Origin: Paradesertivirga superstes
Lineage (GTDB): Bacteria; Bacteroidota; Bacteroidia; Sphingobacteriales; Sphingobacteriaceae
Assembly: GCF_037622515.1 (NCBI RefSeq)
Contig: NZ_JBBJCN010000002.1
Span: forward strand, 558,001 to 622,000
Reading direction: 5' to 3'
Length of the DNA: 64,000 bases
The notes under the pieces were generated by a model. It saw only the letters and a list, made by a program, of their open reading frames with translations, was not told the origin of the DNA and made no database searches. This document shows positions 44,258 through 52,294 of the stretch, piece after piece; position 1 is the stretch's first letter, and the number at the start of each line of letters is the position of its first letter. A program made the position numbers and the translations under genes.

Positions 44258-45133
44258 ATGAAAAAAGTACTGGTTCCCATCGACTTTTCAGGAAGCCCGA
44301 ATGCTTTAATAAATTTCGCTATTGGGTTTGAACAACAATTTAAATGCAAGCTCCTGTTTTTTCATTCTATTTGTGAGTTAATCCCTTCGAGCAGCGTTAA
44401 AACTTCTTATGATGATGCAGTTCTGGAAGCCATTCATTCCAAAGAACAAAAACTGATAAAAATCATAGCAAAAAGCTGCCAAAAATTTAACATATCTCCT
44501 TCATCCCTGCATTCTGACTATGAAATTAAACTTGGCGGAAATGTGATCGATGACATTCTGCAGGTTGTGGAAGATGAAAAAATTGACTTCATTATTATGT
44601 CCACTCATGGCTCATCAGGACTGAAAAGATTTTTCTTAGGCAGTACCACCTCAGTAATCATATCAAGGGCTCAAATCCCCGTTTTTATTATACCACTCAA
44701 TTATACTTATAAACCTATCAGGCAACTTACCTATGCCTGCGATCTGAAAGATCCGGTAAATGAGCTCAAACAAGTAGGCGCTCTCGCTAAAAAATTGAAT
44801 GCCGAAGTAGAGGCAGTAAACTTCAATTATGGCATATCAAAAGCTGACATAAATTTGTTAGACATTCTAAAAACTTCGAGAGTTAAATTCACCGAGGTAA
44901 AGAGAAATATAGAACTGACTTTAATAGATGAAATGAGATTGTATATGAAGCGAAAAAGCAATAATGTACTTTGCATGTTTACAACACCCAAAATGAAGCT
45001 CGAAAATCTTTTCAGAGAAAGTAAGGCATGCGGATTGGTTGAAAGGTTAAAATTCCCATTACTGTCGCTACCGAAATACAGCGATACCTCATTTATCGAA
45101 AATAAAAAAACTGTTTCTAAAAAAGCTGGTTAA
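44258..45133 (+). CDS. Universal stress protein, tandem UspA domains (5 of 5)
   Basis: The start chosen is the ATG at 44258 (MKKVLVPIDFSGSPNAL), seven codons inside a longer possible start. The 291-residue protein has two Usp folds. The first keeps an intact nucleotide-binding loop of the common bacterial type, MSTHGSSGLKRFFLGSTTSV; the second is degenerate. It is the only one of the five with a fully preserved loop, so it is the one most likely to bind ATP. Its C-terminus is Lys-rich. Upstream lies one exact CRP/FNR-like dyad; FKBP follows after 181 bp. Confidence 0.88.
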   Translation: MKKVLVPIDFSGSPNALINFAIGFEQQFKCKLLFFHSICELIPSSSVKTSYDDAVLEAIHSKEQKLIKIIAKSCQKFNISPSSLHSDYEIKLGGNVIDDILQVVEDEKIDFIIMSTHGSSGLKRFFLGSTTSVIISRAQIPVFIIPLNYTYKPIRQLTYACDLKDPVNELKQVGALAKKLNAEVEAVNFNYGISKADINLLDILKTSRVKFTEVKRNIELTLIDEMRLYMKRKSNNVLCMFTTPKMKLENLFRESKACGLVERLKFPLLSLPKYSDTSFIENKKTVSKKAG

Positions 45134-45188
45134 AACCTAAAAAACACTACCATTTCAATTAAATAAAAAAGAGGAGTTACCAAACTAC

Positions 45189-45222
45189 TGATCAGTGTCA
45201 TTAAACAACCTGACTACCCTCC
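45189..45222. promoter_or_regulatory. CRP/FNR-like dyad before the FKBP gene, with degenerate partner
   Basis: TGAT-CAGT-GTCA (45189-45200) is exact, 120.5 bp from the FKBP start. TGAC-TACC-CTCC (45211-45222), exactly 22 bp away, keeps six of eight positions. Confidence 0.5.
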
Positions 45223-45314
45223 TTCCATCATTCATAAAAAAGCACGTATTTAGCTTCAATTTATCCCATGCATATGAGCTGAAAAAAATCTTCATTAATT
45301 AATAAAACTGGATC

Positions 45315-46418
45315 ATGAAATTTATAGCCGGATTCATTGCAAGCACTTTTTTTCTGGCTTTTTTTACTAAAGCTTACAGTATTGATACACTTAATACCAC
45401 TCCCAACGGAATTAAGTATAAAATATATAATGAACAATCAGGTAAAAAAATCCATCTGAACAATATAATCACGTTTAATCTAATTGAAAAAACAGAAAAG
45501 GATTCAATTTTATTCAGCAGCTACGACCGGGACAATCCATTAAGGGCACAGATTATTCCTTCAAGAAACATAACCGACTTTATGGACGTCTTTATTCTTC
45601 TTTACGAAAAAGACAGTGTCTTAATTCAAATTCCTACCGACGTTATATTTAAAAACCGCGAGTACGAACGACCTAAATTTTTATCGAAAGGAAGTAATTT
45701 AATATTTCTTATCAAAATCGAAGAGGTACAAACGGTGGAGGAGGCAATTGCCGAAGAAGAAAAAGCTTTGGATAAAGAAAGATCACTATTAGCTAAATAT
45801 CTTTTAGACAATAAGTTAAGTCCTCATTTCACTTCTTCCGGCCTGATTTTCATAATAAAAAAATCCACAAAAAATATGAGACCTGCCCCCCGCGATACTG
45901 TACTGATTAATTACACAGCAAGCACTGTTGGTGGTAAGGCGTTTGATTCAAGTGTTAAATCGGAAGCTGTAAAAGCCAGGTTAGTACAACCAGGACGAGA
46001 ATACGTTCCTATTAAAGTAATAGTTGCAGGAACCGGTATAATAACCGCATGGGATGAAGGTTTGTTACTTTTAGCCGAAGGCTCTTCTGCGACACTTATC
46101 ATCCCCTCTCATCTTGCCTTCGGGGCTATGGGATATGCCGATTTAATCGAGCCCTATACAACCTTATTGGTGGATATAGAGTTAATTAAAATTAATAAAG
46201 CAACAAACGAGGATGCTAAATATCAAAAACAAAAATACGTCACTTCTGTGCCTCAATATCGTCCGAAGCCAGTCATTAACAGCCTCACCTCATTTATGCT
46301 CTTAATAAATAATGAAAATGTAAAAAATTCAAACTTTGACAGAAAATATTCTCCGGCATCTAACCCCACCTTTTCTATAAAATGGTTTGATATATTAAAC
46401 CAATTCATAAAACGTTAA
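45315..46418 (+). CDS. Exported FKBP-type peptidyl-prolyl isomerase
   Basis: The 367-residue protein has a signal peptide (ends near TKAYS), an N-terminal degenerate FKBP-like unit (about 28-130: NGIKYKIYNEQSGKKIHLNN, VLIQIPTDVIF), a Glu-rich linker (about 140-160), and a well-kept FKBP domain (about 195-295) with DTVLINYTASTVGGKAFDSS, VIVAGTGIITAWDEGLLLLAEGSSATLIIPSHLAFG and LLVDIELIKI. A C-terminal extension of 70 residues has no recognised fold. It would accelerate proline isomerisation or act as a periplasmic chaperone. Preceded by an exact CRP/FNR-like dyad, so it belongs with the stress island. Confidence 0.85.
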   Translation: MKFIAGFIASTFFLAFFTKAYSIDTLNTTPNGIKYKIYNEQSGKKIHLNNIITFNLIEKTEKDSILFSSYDRDNPLRAQIIPSRNITDFMDVFILLYEKDSVLIQIPTDVIFKNREYERPKFLSKGSNLIFLIKIEEVQTVEEAIAEEEKALDKERSLLAKYLLDNKLSPHFTSSGLIFIIKKSTKNMRPAPRDTVLINYTASTVGGKAFDSSVKSEAVKARLVQPGREYVPIKVIVAGTGIITAWDEGLLLLAEGSSATLIIPSHLAFGAMGYADLIEPYTTLLVDIELIKINKATNEDAKYQKQKYVTSVPQYRPKPVINSLTSFMLLINNENVKNSNFDRKYSPASNPTFSIKWFDILNQFIKR

Positions 46419-46594
46419 CTTTCGCGATGCATTTTCTCTTGCCTCAAAATTTTTCATGCTAAGATTATCATATTCTGCCCTGCTTGTATTTCGACAGGAA
46501 AAAATAAACAAATACTTCCTTAAACTAGTTATTCTTAGAGAGTTCAGAATATAAAATTTAGTTGGGATGACTGTTTTCGAACTTATCAAACGGG

Positions 46595-46606
46595 TGACAT
46601 ATATCA
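46595..46606. promoter_or_regulatory. CRP/FNR-like dyad before trxA
   Basis: TGAC-ATAT-ATCA is an exact TGAY-N4-RTCA match, 117.5 bp from the trxA start. I saw no partner 22 bp away. The rest of 46419-46717 shows nothing else I can support. Confidence 0.5.
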
Positions 46607-46717
46607 CAATTCCGGCAGTTTAATCCTTGCACTTTTGTAAAAATAAACTAATTAGCCGGTAGAAAATAAAAACAGAACTTAACAAGTTAATAACAAACAA
46701 GAGGCAAATTTAAGCAT

Positions 46718-47014
46718 ATGGCAAGTTTTTTTGAACTAATTAAATCAGACAAACCCGTACTGGTAGATTTTTCGGCAGAATGGTGTGGGCCATGCAAAAT
46801 GATGGCTCCTATTTTAGAACAGTTAAAGGGTTTAATTGGAGATAATGCTACAATATTAAAAGTAGATGTAGATAAAAACCCGGAGGTTGCCAGAAAATAT
46901 AGCATCCAGGGAGTTCCAACGCTTATTTTATTCAAGACCGGAGAAACAAAATGGCGACAGTCTGGTGTGATGCAAGCCAGTGAACTAAAACAGATAATCG
47001 ATAAACATCTTTAG
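46718..47014 (+). CDS. trxA: Thioredoxin
   Basis: The 98-residue protein has standard thioredoxin length and the classical active site AEWCGPCKMMAP (Cys23, Cys26) with the cis-Pro in GVPTLILFK. It is cytoplasmic with no signal peptide. It reduces protein disulfides with electrons from thioredoxin reductase, which is not nearby. Here it heads a group with a YeeE-like remnant, a rhodanese and a TlpA-like protein, a combination seen in sulfur and redox tolerance loci of Bacteroidota. Confidence 0.93.
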   Translation: MASFFELIKSDKPVLVDFSAEWCGPCKMMAPILEQLKGLIGDNATILKVDVDKNPEVARKYSIQGVPTLILFKTGETKWRQSGVMQASELKQIIDKHL

Positions 47015-47096
47015 ATCATTTTTTTATTCAGCTTTCTGAAAACAGTTTTTTATCGCGCGACGAATGTCTCTGTAATAAGTCCATTATTTCGTTTGA

Positions 47097-47348
47097 ATGT
47101 CTCAGTTGCGAATAGATATCTATTCAGGATCAGATATTACGCATCACGGAGGGCAACCTCATATTAAATACAATAAAAACTATGCTCGACTTATAATCCG
47201 ATCGTATTTGTTAACAAAGACAAAAGATGAACAAGGTATATTTCGAGGCTCTGGTTTCGGTCTGGGCTGGGCATTAACAGGAGCCTGCCCGCAACCAGTA
47301 TTTGTAAACATTGGATATGGTTATTGGACTAAGTTAATGTTTGATTAA
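47097..47348 (+). pseudogene. Remnant of a YeeE/YedE-family (DUF6691-like) sulfur transporter
   Basis: The 83-residue frame reads as the end of a YeeE/YedE protein: GSGFGLGWALTGACPQPVFVNIGYGYW matches the membrane motif with the GACPGP turn (shown here in shortened form, GWALTGACPQP), preceded by a GGQPHIKYNKNYAR segment where family members have a GxPIxxxxK block. The N-terminal helices and everything after the conserved motif are missing. A normal member has about 130-140 residues with four helices. I infer a decayed gene that once completed the trx-rhodanese locus; a functional short protein is unlikely. Confidence 0.55.
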
Positions 47349-47390
47349 AGATTAGCTTCCTCATTAATCAACAATTATAATTTCTCACTC

Positions 47391-47855
47391 ATGATCAAGT
47401 CAATTTTCAGCACCTCCTTCTTTGCAATACTAATAATAAACATTGTCTGCGCCCAGGTTGTCCCAGGTAAAATGCAGTCGGGAAAACTAACCGATCCCTG
47501 GACCAAAGATCAATTAATGGAACCATCTGTACTGGCAGCTATATTAATCAAGTCTCAGGTTTCAAAACCCTTGATTTTTAATATCGGTGTTATGGAAAAC
47601 ATCAAGGGCGCAAAAAAAATGGGCGCTTCAAGCGATAGAAAGAATCTGGAACTTTTTAAAAAAACATTAATAAAAATACCCAAAAACACGGTGCTCGTTA
47701 TTTACTGCGGATGCTGTCCCTTTGAAAGATGTCCCAATATACGGCCCGCGTTTCAGGCCTTGAAAGACGCTGGTTTTAAAAACGGGAAACTGTTAAATCT
47801 GCCCACCAATATTAAAACGGACTGGATAAATAAGGGATACCCGGCTGGAATTTAA
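47391..47855 (+). CDS. Exported rhodanese-like protein
   Basis: The 154-residue protein has a signal peptide (ends at VCAQ) and a rhodanese-like domain with the active loop VIYCGCCPFERCPN (Cys106, Cys108, Cys109, Cys114), a Cys-rich variant of the usual CxxGxR loop. The N-terminal half includes DPWTKDQLMEPSVLAAIL and LIFNIGVM, matching the rhodanese beta strands. It may carry persulfide sulfur in the periplasm. The next gene, a TlpA-like oxidoreductase, starts nine bases past the stop, so the two are coupled and could exchange electrons or sulfur. Confidence 0.82.
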   Translation: MIKSIFSTSFFAILIINIVCAQVVPGKMQSGKLTDPWTKDQLMEPSVLAAILIKSQVSKPLIFNIGVMENIKGAKKMGASSDRKNLELFKKTLIKIPKNTVLVIYCGCCPFERCPNIRPAFQALKDAGFKNGKLLNLPTNIKTDWINKGYPAGI

Positions 47856-47864
47856 AAAACATAA

Positions 47865-48437
47865 ATGAAATTTATCAAATCTAACTCAGGCTTTATCTTT
47901 CTACTGCTATGTTTAGGTGTAATTACTTTTAACCCTAAAGCCAGGTCTCTATTTTTAGGAGGCCTTATAAAGACAGGCTTGTACGAGCCGGATATCGAAA
48001 AAAACAATATTGAAAGTAATTATCCGATGGCGCCTCAAGCTAGATTTATTTCTGCAAGCGGAGATCAGACAGATATTTCGAAATTGAAAAACAAGGTGAT
48101 TTTTCTAAACTTTTGGGCCACATGGTGTCCTCCCTGTATAGCCGAAATGCCTTCTGTTAATTCCTTGAAAACTAAATTTGGCGCGAATAAATCAATTGTT
48201 TTTTTAATGGTTGATGTAGACAGTAAGTTGAAAGATGCCGAATTATTCCTGAAGAAAAACAAATACAATCTGACAGCTTTTGCACAAGACAGTCCTGTTC
48301 CCGAAGCATTATTTAAAGGAACCGTGCCAACAACGGTAATCATTAATAAAAAAGGCGAAATAGTATTTTATCATGAAGGGATGGCCGATTATAATTCAGC
48401 AGAAATGCAAAACTTTATTAGCGGATTATTAAAATAA
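47865..48437 (+). CDS. TlpA-like membrane-anchored thioredoxin
   Basis: The 190-residue protein has one N-terminal membrane anchor (FIFLLLCLGVITF) and a thioredoxin domain with FLNFWATWCPPCIAEMPS (Cys88, Cys91), the TlpA/ResA-type site, and cis-Pro in GTVPTTVII. It faces the periplasm. It is the last gene of the trxA-rhodanese group, nine bases after the rhodanese gene. A role in keeping the rhodanese reduced is plausible but only inferred from position. Confidence 0.88.
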   Translation: MKFIKSNSGFIFLLLCLGVITFNPKARSLFLGGLIKTGLYEPDIEKNNIESNYPMAPQARFISASGDQTDISKLKNKVIFLNFWATWCPPCIAEMPSVNSLKTKFGANKSIVFLMVDVDSKLKDAELFLKKNKYNLTAFAQDSPVPEALFKGTVPTTVIINKKGEIVFYHEGMADYNSAEMQNFISGLLK

Positions 48438-48459
48438 GTTAAGAAGTGATTCCCCGAAT

Positions 48460-50229
48460 TTATGCCTTTAAAGTGATCTCTTTTAACTTGAGGTAAAGCT
48501 CCTTTAACTTAAAAGGTTTAAGAATAAAATCGTCCATTCCCGCTTCCTTAATTTTATCATAGACATCTACAGATACAGAGGCCGTTAAAGCGATAATCGG
48601 AATAGAAGATTTAACAGGGTCTGCGATATCCCGAATTGTTTTCGAAGCTTCAAACCCATCTACTAAAGGCATATTAAGGTCCATTAACACTACATCAAAG
48701 TCATTCGTTTTGATCTTTTCTATAGCTTCAAGCCCGTTCATAGCAAAAACCGGTTTATTATTCCATTTTGTAAATACCTTGGTGAGTAAAAGCCTGTTCA
48801 TAGTATTATCTTCAGCTACTAACACCTTCAGTTCTGCCAGATCATATTCAGATTCCATTCCCGATGAAAGTAAGCCGACTGGCTCTTTATCCAACTCAAA
48901 TGAAATATCAAAACAGAATGTTGATCCAAGTCCCAGAGTACTCTCAACCTTAATTTTACTCTTAAACAAATACAGTAATCGTTTTACAATAGACAGCCCT
49001 AATCCTGTTCCACCAAAATTTCGTGTGGTACTGGAAGATGCCTGCGTAAATGGTTCAAAAATAGCTTCCTTCTTATCAGCACTAATACCTATTCCAGTAT
49101 CAGTAATAGAAAAACGTATACTTAATTTATCTTTGTCCCATCCGAGAGCCTTTAAACTAACAGAAACATACCCCGTTTCGGTGAATTTAATCGCATTTCC
49201 AGCCAGATTAAATATAATTTGCGTGATACGTGTGGGATCAGTTACAATAAATTGATCTTTTATTTCTTCATCCACATCCAGGATAAAATCTATTCCTTTT
49301 TTCGTGGCCTGGAAACGAAGTCCTGAACAAACTTCATTTATTAATTCAAAAAGGTTAACAGGTATTGTCTCCAAATCCAGCTTATCAGACTCCAGTTTAT
49401 TAAAATCCAGAATATCATTAACAAGGGAATGGAGATTCATCGCCGAAAACTTTAAAATCTTAAGATTTTCTTCCTGCTCCTGGTCTTTTGAATCAAGTAA
49501 TAAAAGCTCACTGATACCAATTACAGAATTAAGTGGTGTCCTCAGCTCGTGCGACATTGTTGACAAAAAATTTGACTTCGATACAGCAGCATGGTTAGCC
49601 TCTATAACTGCCAATTGCAACTGTTTATTTAAAACCTCTTTTTCAGCAATATTGGCGACAAAGGCTTGCTGAAATAAATAATGTGTTATAATTATGGTTA
49701 TAAAATTTAATACCACAATAAGTTCAAAGCCCGGAGAGGCTAGCTCATTAGGGGCCCTTGCTATAAAATTCACTTTGCCTTCCATTATAAGATGCAGGAC
49801 AACGGGTAAAGTGCCTAATAAAGAATATACAATGCCGAAGCGTTTATTTAACAAATAAAAGCTGCTTAAAACAAGCATGAAAATAAACTGGAGCGTTACG
49901 ATATTAATGGTCTGAGCATAAACAAAGGCATTGGTCCAGATAATTAGCAGTCCCAACCAAACCATGACATGTGCAATTGTATTCGTAAAAGCCTTATTAA
50001 TTAAAAAGACCTTTAGCAATACCAGGTAAACCACGAGCATAATAACAGCGCGTTGCAGATGAAAGTACTGATGATGATGCCATGCTACCGGAATAGCAAC
50101 CGTAAGTTTTATTAATGGAAATATCAGTACGACAAAAAGAATTTTGATCCTGGCTTTAATAAATGTATTAGCCTCTGTCTCTAGCAGTTTTTTTAACGAC
50201 CAATTATAAAATTGTATAGATTTCTCCAT
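48460..50229 (-). CDS. Hybrid sensor histidine kinase with 6-TM N-terminus
   Basis: The 589-residue protein has about six membrane helices in residues 25-195, a HisKA domain with SNFLSTMSHELRTPLNSV (phospho-His), a HATPase domain with the N-box (NLAGNAIKFTETG), G1 (DTGIGISADK) and G2 (GGTGLGLSIVK), and a C-terminal receiver with phosphoacceptor Asp in VLMDLNMPLVDGF. There is no extracellular sensory domain, so it probably senses something in the membrane. The phosphorelay partner is not identified; the REC-CRP and lone receiver proteins nearby are candidates by proximity only. Confidence 0.9.
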   Translation of the reverse strand: MEKSIQFYNWSLKKLLETEANTFIKARIKILFVVLIFPLIKLTVAIPVAWHHHQYFHLQRAVIMLVVYLVLLKVFLINKAFTNTIAHVMVWLGLLIIWTNAFVYAQTINIVTLQFIFMLVLSSFYLLNKRFGIVYSLLGTLPVVLHLIMEGKVNFIARAPNELASPGFELIVVLNFITIIITHYLFQQAFVANIAEKEVLNKQLQLAVIEANHAAVSKSNFLSTMSHELRTPLNSVIGISELLLLDSKDQEQEENLKILKFSAMNLHSLVNDILDFNKLESDKLDLETIPVNLFELINEVCSGLRFQATKKGIDFILDVDEEIKDQFIVTDPTRITQIIFNLAGNAIKFTETGYVSVSLKALGWDKDKLSIRFSITDTGIGISADKKEAIFEPFTQASSSTTRNFGGTGLGLSIVKRLLYLFKSKIKVESTLGLGSTFCFDISFELDKEPVGLLSSGMESEYDLAELKVLVAEDNTMNRLLLTKVFTKWNNKPVFAMNGLEAIEKIKTNDFDVVLMDLNMPLVDGFEASKTIRDIADPVKSSIPIIALTASVSVDVYDKIKEAGMDDFILKPFKLKELYLKLKEITLKA

Positions 50230-50534
50230 AAATTAATCAAAGACAGATTTAAACATTTTTAATTTTATACCGCTATTAAGAATGCTCCTATTTAACCGAT
50301 TATGAGGGGCTTAAACTACCAGCCACCTATAAACTTAAATACATTAACTTGTACGCAAACTTAGTTATTTGGTTTCAGATATTAGAATCAGAAATTTCGA
50401 GAGATAAAGAAAGACTATCCAAGGGATCATGTTTTTTTTAACACTTCCAGAATATTCGATGGATATTTGAGAAGCTTATTTTAGAAAATCAGGGTCCACT
50501 ACCATAAAATAACCGGGCACCATGGGGTTTTAGC

Positions 50535-50723
50535 TTGTGTGGGGACAGCACACCTGTTAACTACAAGTTATTTGTGGACTCTCCAGGACGAATTAGTGCT
50601 GTTACAGCGGTGAGGGGAAACTATATTCGTTTAGACGCGTATAAAACACGGGAGGTCCAGAGTTTATTAAAAAAAAACGAAGTATTTATACAGAAAACAT
50701 TTAAAGAAACACCTGATTTATAA
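50535..50723 (+). CDS. Possible small gene or remnant
   Basis: The 62-codon frame starts at TTG (50535), with no ATG nearby, and encodes a soluble product with SPGRISAVTAVRGNYIRLDA and a basic helix KTREVQSLLKKNEVFIQKTF. The composition looks like coding sequence, but I recognise no family. It could be the C-terminus of a decayed gene, since the same frame is closed by a TAG just upstream. The rest of 50230-50534 shows nothing. Confidence 0.3.
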   Translation: MCGDSTPVNYKLFVDSPGRISAVTAVRGNYIRLDAYKTREVQSLLKKNEVFIQKTFKETPDL

Positions 50724-50764
50724 ATAGACAAATCAAAAAGACTAAAAAATTTGTATTCTCTTTT

Positions 50765-50974
50765 ATGAGATGGATTTCAGTGTTAGAATCGTTACCAGCA
50801 GAAATGGAATTTGTACTTCTTTATGATGAGAAAGAAGGTTTGGCAATCGGCTATAATTTTGATAGAATCAATTTTGTTCAAAGTGTGGATGGCCTCAAAC
50901 TAAATAGAGTAAGTCATTGGATGCCTATACCCGCAGCACCTGTTTTTGGTCATGCGGAGGAGAATTGTTCTTAA
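50765..50974 (+). CDS. DUF551-like small protein (first of two)
   Basis: The 69-residue protein reads MRWISVLESLPAEMEFVLLYD at its start and VSHWMPIPAAP near its end, matching the DUF551 pattern (WxSVxDxLPxxxxxVLxYD ... THWMPLPxPP) in order and spacing. DUF551 is mostly known from phage and mobile elements and its role is unknown. The middle (GLAIGYNFDRINFVQSVDGLKL) replaces the usual phage-type linker. A second member is at 62559 in this window. Confidence 0.7.
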   Translation: MRWISVLESLPAEMEFVLLYDEKEGLAIGYNFDRINFVQSVDGLKLNRVSHWMPIPAAPVFGHAEENCS

Positions 50975-51046
50975 CCGAATTATTGTCACGGAAGGAGTCC
51001 AACCCTCTTTGTTTATTTTCTAATAAACAGAAAAGTGACTGCTAAA

Positions 51047-51220
51047 TCATATCCCTTTAAAGGTAGTACCCAAAGCCAGAGCAACGAAACCAATTAATAG
51101 CAGCAGGTAATTGTTTTCTGTTATAACAGGAACATTAGCATAATGCCCGATTATCCCGGCAATACCACATATTAATCCAATTATCCAGGTAATTTGTTGC
51201 GGAGCGGAAGGTGCTTTCAT
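51047..51220 (-). CDS. Small membrane protein (57 residues)
   Basis: The frame runs from ATG at 51220 to TGA at 51047. The product begins MKAPSAPQQITWIIGLICG, has two membrane helices (about 10-25 and 38-53) around the polar turn HYANVPVITENNY, and ends ALGTTFKGI. The two-helix hairpin and short polar ends are typical of a known small membrane family in Sphingobacteria, to my recollection. It is below the length most gene finders report. It has its own start region just inside the 51221-51330 gap; a terminator of the upstream gene precedes it. Function unknown. Confidence 0.7.
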   Translation of the reverse strand: MKAPSAPQQITWIIGLICGIAGIIGHYANVPVITENNYLLLLIGFVALALGTTFKGI

Positions 51221-51330
51221 AATTTTTAGTTAAACAGGGAAAGTGTTGCTGTAAATGTATTAATATAAATGACATTTTGTGTAAGGTACCAACCGCTTGT
51301 TCTTACTTAGCTTTTTGAGGCATTTGAAAC

Positions 51331-51377
51331 AAAAAAAGTATGCCTGGAGAATAAAACTAAATTCTCCGGACATACTT
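51331..51377 (-). terminator. Terminator of the DUF4382 gene
   Basis: On the minus strand AAGTATGTCCGGAGAAT pairs with ATTCTCCAGGCATACTT (internal mismatches at three positions) around an eight-base loop, followed by a run of seven T. It lies 27 bp past the stop of the gene ending at 51405. Confidence 0.8.
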
Positions 51378-51404
51378 AATTCTTTAGTGCTTAAGCGATA
51401 ATAA

Positions 51405-52166
51405 TTATTGCACCAGAGTAATTGTTCCGATATTATTTGTTGACCCGTTCACAACAGAAACATTTTCAATGCTTTTGAACTGATAAGGGCTTACAGGTTC
51501 TATGTTAACTTTATAAACTCCTGCTTTCAAACCGGGGAAATAAAAGTTACCTGTTGCATCTGAGATGGTACCGATTGTATCTGTACCTGTAATTGCATAA
51601 ATTTTAGGACTTGATGAAGCCGGGATTATGATTCCTCTTAACGATCCCGAGACTGCCTGCGGAATTACCCGGATTACAGGCTTTAAAATATATTTACCAT
51701 TTCCTGTTTTAACAATTGATTTAGCAGCATCAAAGTCAAGCAATAAAGTATACTCACTTCCCGAATTTAAATCCGCATTCACTTTTAATTTCAGGCCCGA
51801 GCTTTGCGCACTGGGGGTAGTTAAATTATAAGCTACATCATCAATTACAACCGTGTTACCGGTTTCATTTAATACAAGACGAATTTCCTGCAATTGACCG
51901 GCGGGAATGTCCTGAGAAGCTAGCAATGTATCTTTACCCATTCTGAAATGCAAAATATCAAATGGATCTGTACCGACAGGTAGTGTCGAAGTGCCCTCAG
52001 ATGTCAACACCTGGATTTCCTTTACATTGAGCATTAAAGACTGATATGCACCGGGGGCATCTGTCATTTTAACAGAAAACTTAGTTACAGAAGATGAGTT
52101 ATCATCCTTACATGCTGTAAAAGCAACTACAACTAATAGTGCTGAAATTATAAAAAATCGTTTCAT
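51405..52166 (-). CDS. DUF4382 lipoprotein
   Basis: The 253-residue protein has a lipobox with Cys19 (AFTACKDD). Residues about 28-165 match DUF4382: KFSVKMTDAPGAYQSLMLNVKEIQV and a middle IRLVLNETGNTVVIDD. The C-terminal 80 residues read as a carboxypeptidase-regulatory-like beta sandwich (GSLRGIIIPASS, DATGNFYFPGLKAGVYKV). Such proteins are envelope lipoproteins of unknown role. It is followed by a strong terminator and stands alone. Confidence 0.88.
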   Translation of the reverse strand: MKRFFIISALLVVVAFTACKDDNSSSVTKFSVKMTDAPGAYQSLMLNVKEIQVLTSEGTSTLPVGTDPFDILHFRMGKDTLLASQDIPAGQLQEIRLVLNETGNTVVIDDVAYNLTTPSAQSSGLKLKVNADLNSGSEYTLLLDFDAAKSIVKTGNGKYILKPVIRVIPQAVSGSLRGIIIPASSSPKIYAITGTDTIGTISDATGNFYFPGLKAGVYKVNIEPVSPYQFKSIENVSVVNGSTNNIGTITLVQ

Positions 52167-52294
52167 GTTCTTTTATTTGATCAAGTCAAAGTTCCTGTCT
52201 GAACATGAAGTTTTGATGAAGTTTTGAAACTCTTTGTATAAAAAGACTGATTTAGGGAATGCTTAATATCTTTTGATTAAATTATTACGATTTA

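Noticed and set aside
35624..46718. Possible genomic island of foreign origin at the stress cluster
   Set aside because: Base composition and gene style look like the neighbours, and no integrase, tRNA or flanking direct repeat is visible, so transfer cannot be supported.
48460..50229. Hybrid kinase as the cognate kinase of the REC-CRP regulator
   Set aside because: Only proximity (about 10 kb) supports it; the kinase has its own receiver and no other link.
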